Below are positions 5,976 to 7,525 of a DNA stretch of 7,525 bases, in pieces; positions within the stretch are counted from its first letter, which is position 1, and the number at the start of each line of letters is the position of its first letter. The notes below the pieces were generated by a model that searched no databases, had not been told where the DNA came from, and saw only the letters and a program-made list of their open reading frames with translations. A program made the position numbers and the translations under genes. Origin of the DNA: Desulfobulbus sp. (GTDB taxonomy: Bacteria > Desulfobacterota > Desulfobulbia > Desulfobulbales > Desulfobulbaceae); NCBI GenBank assembly GCA_030600525.1, contig JAUVLX010000171.1, positions 1-7,525 on the forward strand. The letters are read 5' to 3'.

Positions 5976-7175
5976 ATGGCGGAATCACTCTCAAGACAAC
6001 AAGCAAGAAAACTGGTATTGCTAGCGCAAAGACTGCCACCGGCAAAACAAACCGGTACTGCAATAGCTGCCACACTGACAGCTATTGAACATCTTGGTTA
6101 CATCCAGATCGACACGATCTCCGCCATTCAGCGTGCCCATCACCATACCCTGTGGAATCGCAATCCTCGCTATAAAAGCTCACATCTCGATCAGCTCCTT
6201 GTCGACAAACAAATTTTTGAATACTGGTCTCATGCAGCAGCCTACCTGCCCATGCGCGACTACCGGTACAGCTTACCCCGCAAACAGGCAATAGCAAGCG
6301 GTGAGCAAAATCACTGGTATGAGCGTGATGAGCAGTTGATGAAATTGGTGTTTGAGCGCATTACTGCAGAAGGCCCGTTGATGGCCAAAGACTTTGAGCA
6401 TACCGGTAAAAAAAGTGGTGAGTGGAAGAGCAAACCCGCCAAGCAAGCCCTGCAATATCTCTTTATGCAGGGTGAGCTCATGGTTCCTTACAGAATTAAT
6501 TTTCATAAAGTTTATGATCTCACAGAGCGGGTATTACCTGAAGAAACTGACACCACCCTGCCCTGCCCTGCAGAATATGCACGTTTTCTGATTACCAGTT
6601 ATTTGCAAGCAAACGGACTGGGCCAATCTGCCGAAATCGCATATTTGCTAAAAAACACCAAACCGCTTGTATCTACTACCTTGCAAGAAATGGTTTTAAG
6701 TGGAGAGTTGCAACAGGTAAACGTTGAGGGTAATAGTTATTATGTGTTACCAACTTCACTGGAACTGCTAGGCAAACCACTGGCCCGCAGTAAACTTAAA
6801 ATACTCTCGCCATTTGATAATCTGCTCATTCAGCGCAAGCGTATACAGGAACTGTTCGGCTTTGATTACCTGCTTGAATGCTATGTTCCTGAAGCAAAAC
6901 GTCAATACGGCTATTTTTCTCTGCCCGTTTTATGGAATGGGAAACTGGTTGCGCGAATGGACTGCAAAACCGAGCGGAAAAAATTACTGCTACATATTCA
7001 TCATCTTGCACTAGAACCAGGGCTCGTAAAAACTGACGATTTTGCCCTATCCCTGTACAAAGAACTTGCATCCTTCCTGCAGTTTAATAACTGTAGCAAT
7101 CTCCAATTACACAAAACCTCACCTGCCAACTTTAAACCGGTGCTGCAAACTGCAATCAACAGTTTGACGAGGTGA
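5976..7175 (+). CDS. alkX: AlkX/YcaQ-family DNA glycosylase (HTH_42 winged-helix protein)
   Basis: The 399-residue protein belongs to the HTH_42 (formerly DUF1006) superfamily. E. coli YcaQ (AlkX, about 410 residues) is a DNA glycosylase that removes alkylated bases and unhooks interstrand crosslinks. The protein has the Q-phi-D catalytic motif as Q44-I45-D46 (HLGYIQIDTISAIQRAHHH), where the Streptomyces AlkZ branch has Q-phi-Q. Other conserved blocks are FEYWSHAAAYLPM (81-93), a winged-helix segment KSKPAKQALQYLFMQGELM (151-169) and SPFDNLLIQRKR plus LFGFDYLLECYVPEAKRQYGYF in the C-terminal half. No signal peptide or TM helix is seen, so it should be cytoplasmic. The ATG has only a weak ribosome site, and the palindromic element ends 26 bases upstream. 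tag follows 122 bases later, which supports a repair role. A non-catalytic DNA-binding role remains possible. Confidence 0.85.
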   Translation: MAESLSRQQARKLVLLAQRLPPAKQTGTAIAATLTAIEHLGYIQIDTISAIQRAHHHTLWNRNPRYKSSHLDQLLVDKQIFEYWSHAAAYLPMRDYRYSLPRKQAIASGEQNHWYERDEQLMKLVFERITAEGPLMAKDFEHTGKKSGEWKSKPAKQALQYLFMQGELMVPYRINFHKVYDLTERVLPEETDTTLPCPAEYARFLITSYLQANGLGQSAEIAYLLKNTKPLVSTTLQEMVLSGELQQVNVEGNSYYVLPTSLELLGKPLARSKLKILSPFDNLLIQRKRIQELFGFDYLLECYVPEAKRQYGYFSLPVLWNGKLVARMDCKTERKKLLLHIHHLALEPGLVKTDDFALSLYKELASFLQFNNCSNLQLHKTSPANFKPVLQTAINSLTR

Positions 7176-7297
7176 GTAACATTAAAGGTACTATTCCAGA
7201 TCAATTGGAACCAAAAAGACTTATAATTGGGCAGTTTTTGTAAACCGACTGGCGCGAGTTACCCGCATAACATTATTGGGCACAGAGACAGGAAAAG

Positions 7298-7525
7298 ATG
7301 AAAAACAGATGTACATGGTGTGGAACCGACCCTTTATACATGGCTTACCATGATCATGAATGGGGTATTCCTATTCACGATGACCGACTCCTGTTTGAAT
7401 TCCTGATTTTGGAAGGAGCACAGGCCGGACTCAGTTGGCTGACGATCCTGAAAAAACGAGAGAATTACAGGAAGGCGTTTCACGACTTCGATTATGATCG
7501 TATCGCTCACTACACAGAAACAGAT
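7298..7525 (+). CDS. tag: DNA-3-methyladenine glycosylase I (Tag), N-terminal 76 codons, cut by window end
   Basis: Tag excises 3-methyladenine from alkylated DNA and starts base-excision repair in the cytoplasm. The visible 76 residues align without gaps to E. coli Tag (187 residues) with an offset of one. Zinc ligands Cys5 and His18 match Cys4 and His17. DPLYMAYHDHEWG matches the N-terminal signature, Glu39 matches the base-contacting Glu38, and EGAQAGLSWLTILKKRENY is the helix-hairpin start. The other two zinc ligands lie beyond the window. AGGA at 7290-7293 precedes the ATG by four bases. An extra Cys8 (CTWCG) is not needed for the known zinc site. It follows alkX on the same strand with a 122-base gap, so it may be co-transcribed or have its own promoter. 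Confidence 0.95.
   Translation, partial: MKNRCTWCGTDPLYMAYHDHEWGIPIHDDRLLFEFLILEGAQAGLSWLTILKKRENYRKAFHDFDYDRIAHYTETD

Noticed and set aside
7164..7227. Promoter for tag (TATAAT at 7222-7227; TTGACG at 7164-7169 with TACTAT at 7189-7194)
   Set aside because: TATAAT has no -35 box at normal distance. The other pair has a 19-base spacer and starts inside the alkX end. Either could be real but neither is supported.

Overview
The window reads as chromosomal DNA of a Gram-negative bacterium, probably a proteobacterium or a member of Desulfobacterota. Three proteins are built for a periplasm: a Sec-exported protein with no lipobox, a four-domain-style ABC permease with a large extracytoplasmic loop, and a two-TM protein with periplasmic domains. 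Shine-Dalgarno sites and intrinsic terminators are of ordinary bacterial type. The species cannot be named from the sequence alone.

Layout. Bases 2-169 are the last 55 codons of an unrecognised gene, closed by a strong rho-independent terminator (214-252). A gene-poor stretch of about 870 bases follows. Its left part (253-659) shows nothing I can support. Its right part (660-1063) carries a coding-like trace with two in-frame stops and a frame change, possibly a decayed type IV prepilin-like gene. From 1126 to 5774 four genes lie on the plus strand in one tight operon: a 603-aa exported, membrane-anchored protein of unknown function; a LolD/MacB-type ATPase; an FtsX/MacB-type permease; and a ZnuA-like (cluster A-I) metal-binding protein. 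A 200-base spacer then holds an 88-base nested palindrome of REP or MITE type. The right end has two DNA-repair genes: a complete AlkX/YcaQ-family glycosylase (5976-7175) and the first 76 codons of tag, 3-methyladenine DNA glycosylase I, cut by the window edge.

How the genes work together. The most interesting part is the four-gene operon. A ZnuA-type protein normally serves a ZnuBC importer. Here it sits with a mechanotransmission-type (MacB/LolCDE/FtsX) ABC pair and a large anchored protein with an NTF2-like C-terminal domain. Three of the four proteins carry histidine clusters in the parts predicted to face the periplasm (GHWGHLH; HGLGHGH and FHLHGD; HSHG...HSHGG). The ZnuA-like protein lacks the usual DPH ligand motif and the permease appears to lack the final TM helix. 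I infer a metal-linked periplasmic machine that is not a classical importer; its substrate and direction are unknown. The alkX-tag pair forms a second module, repair of alkylated and crosslinked DNA.
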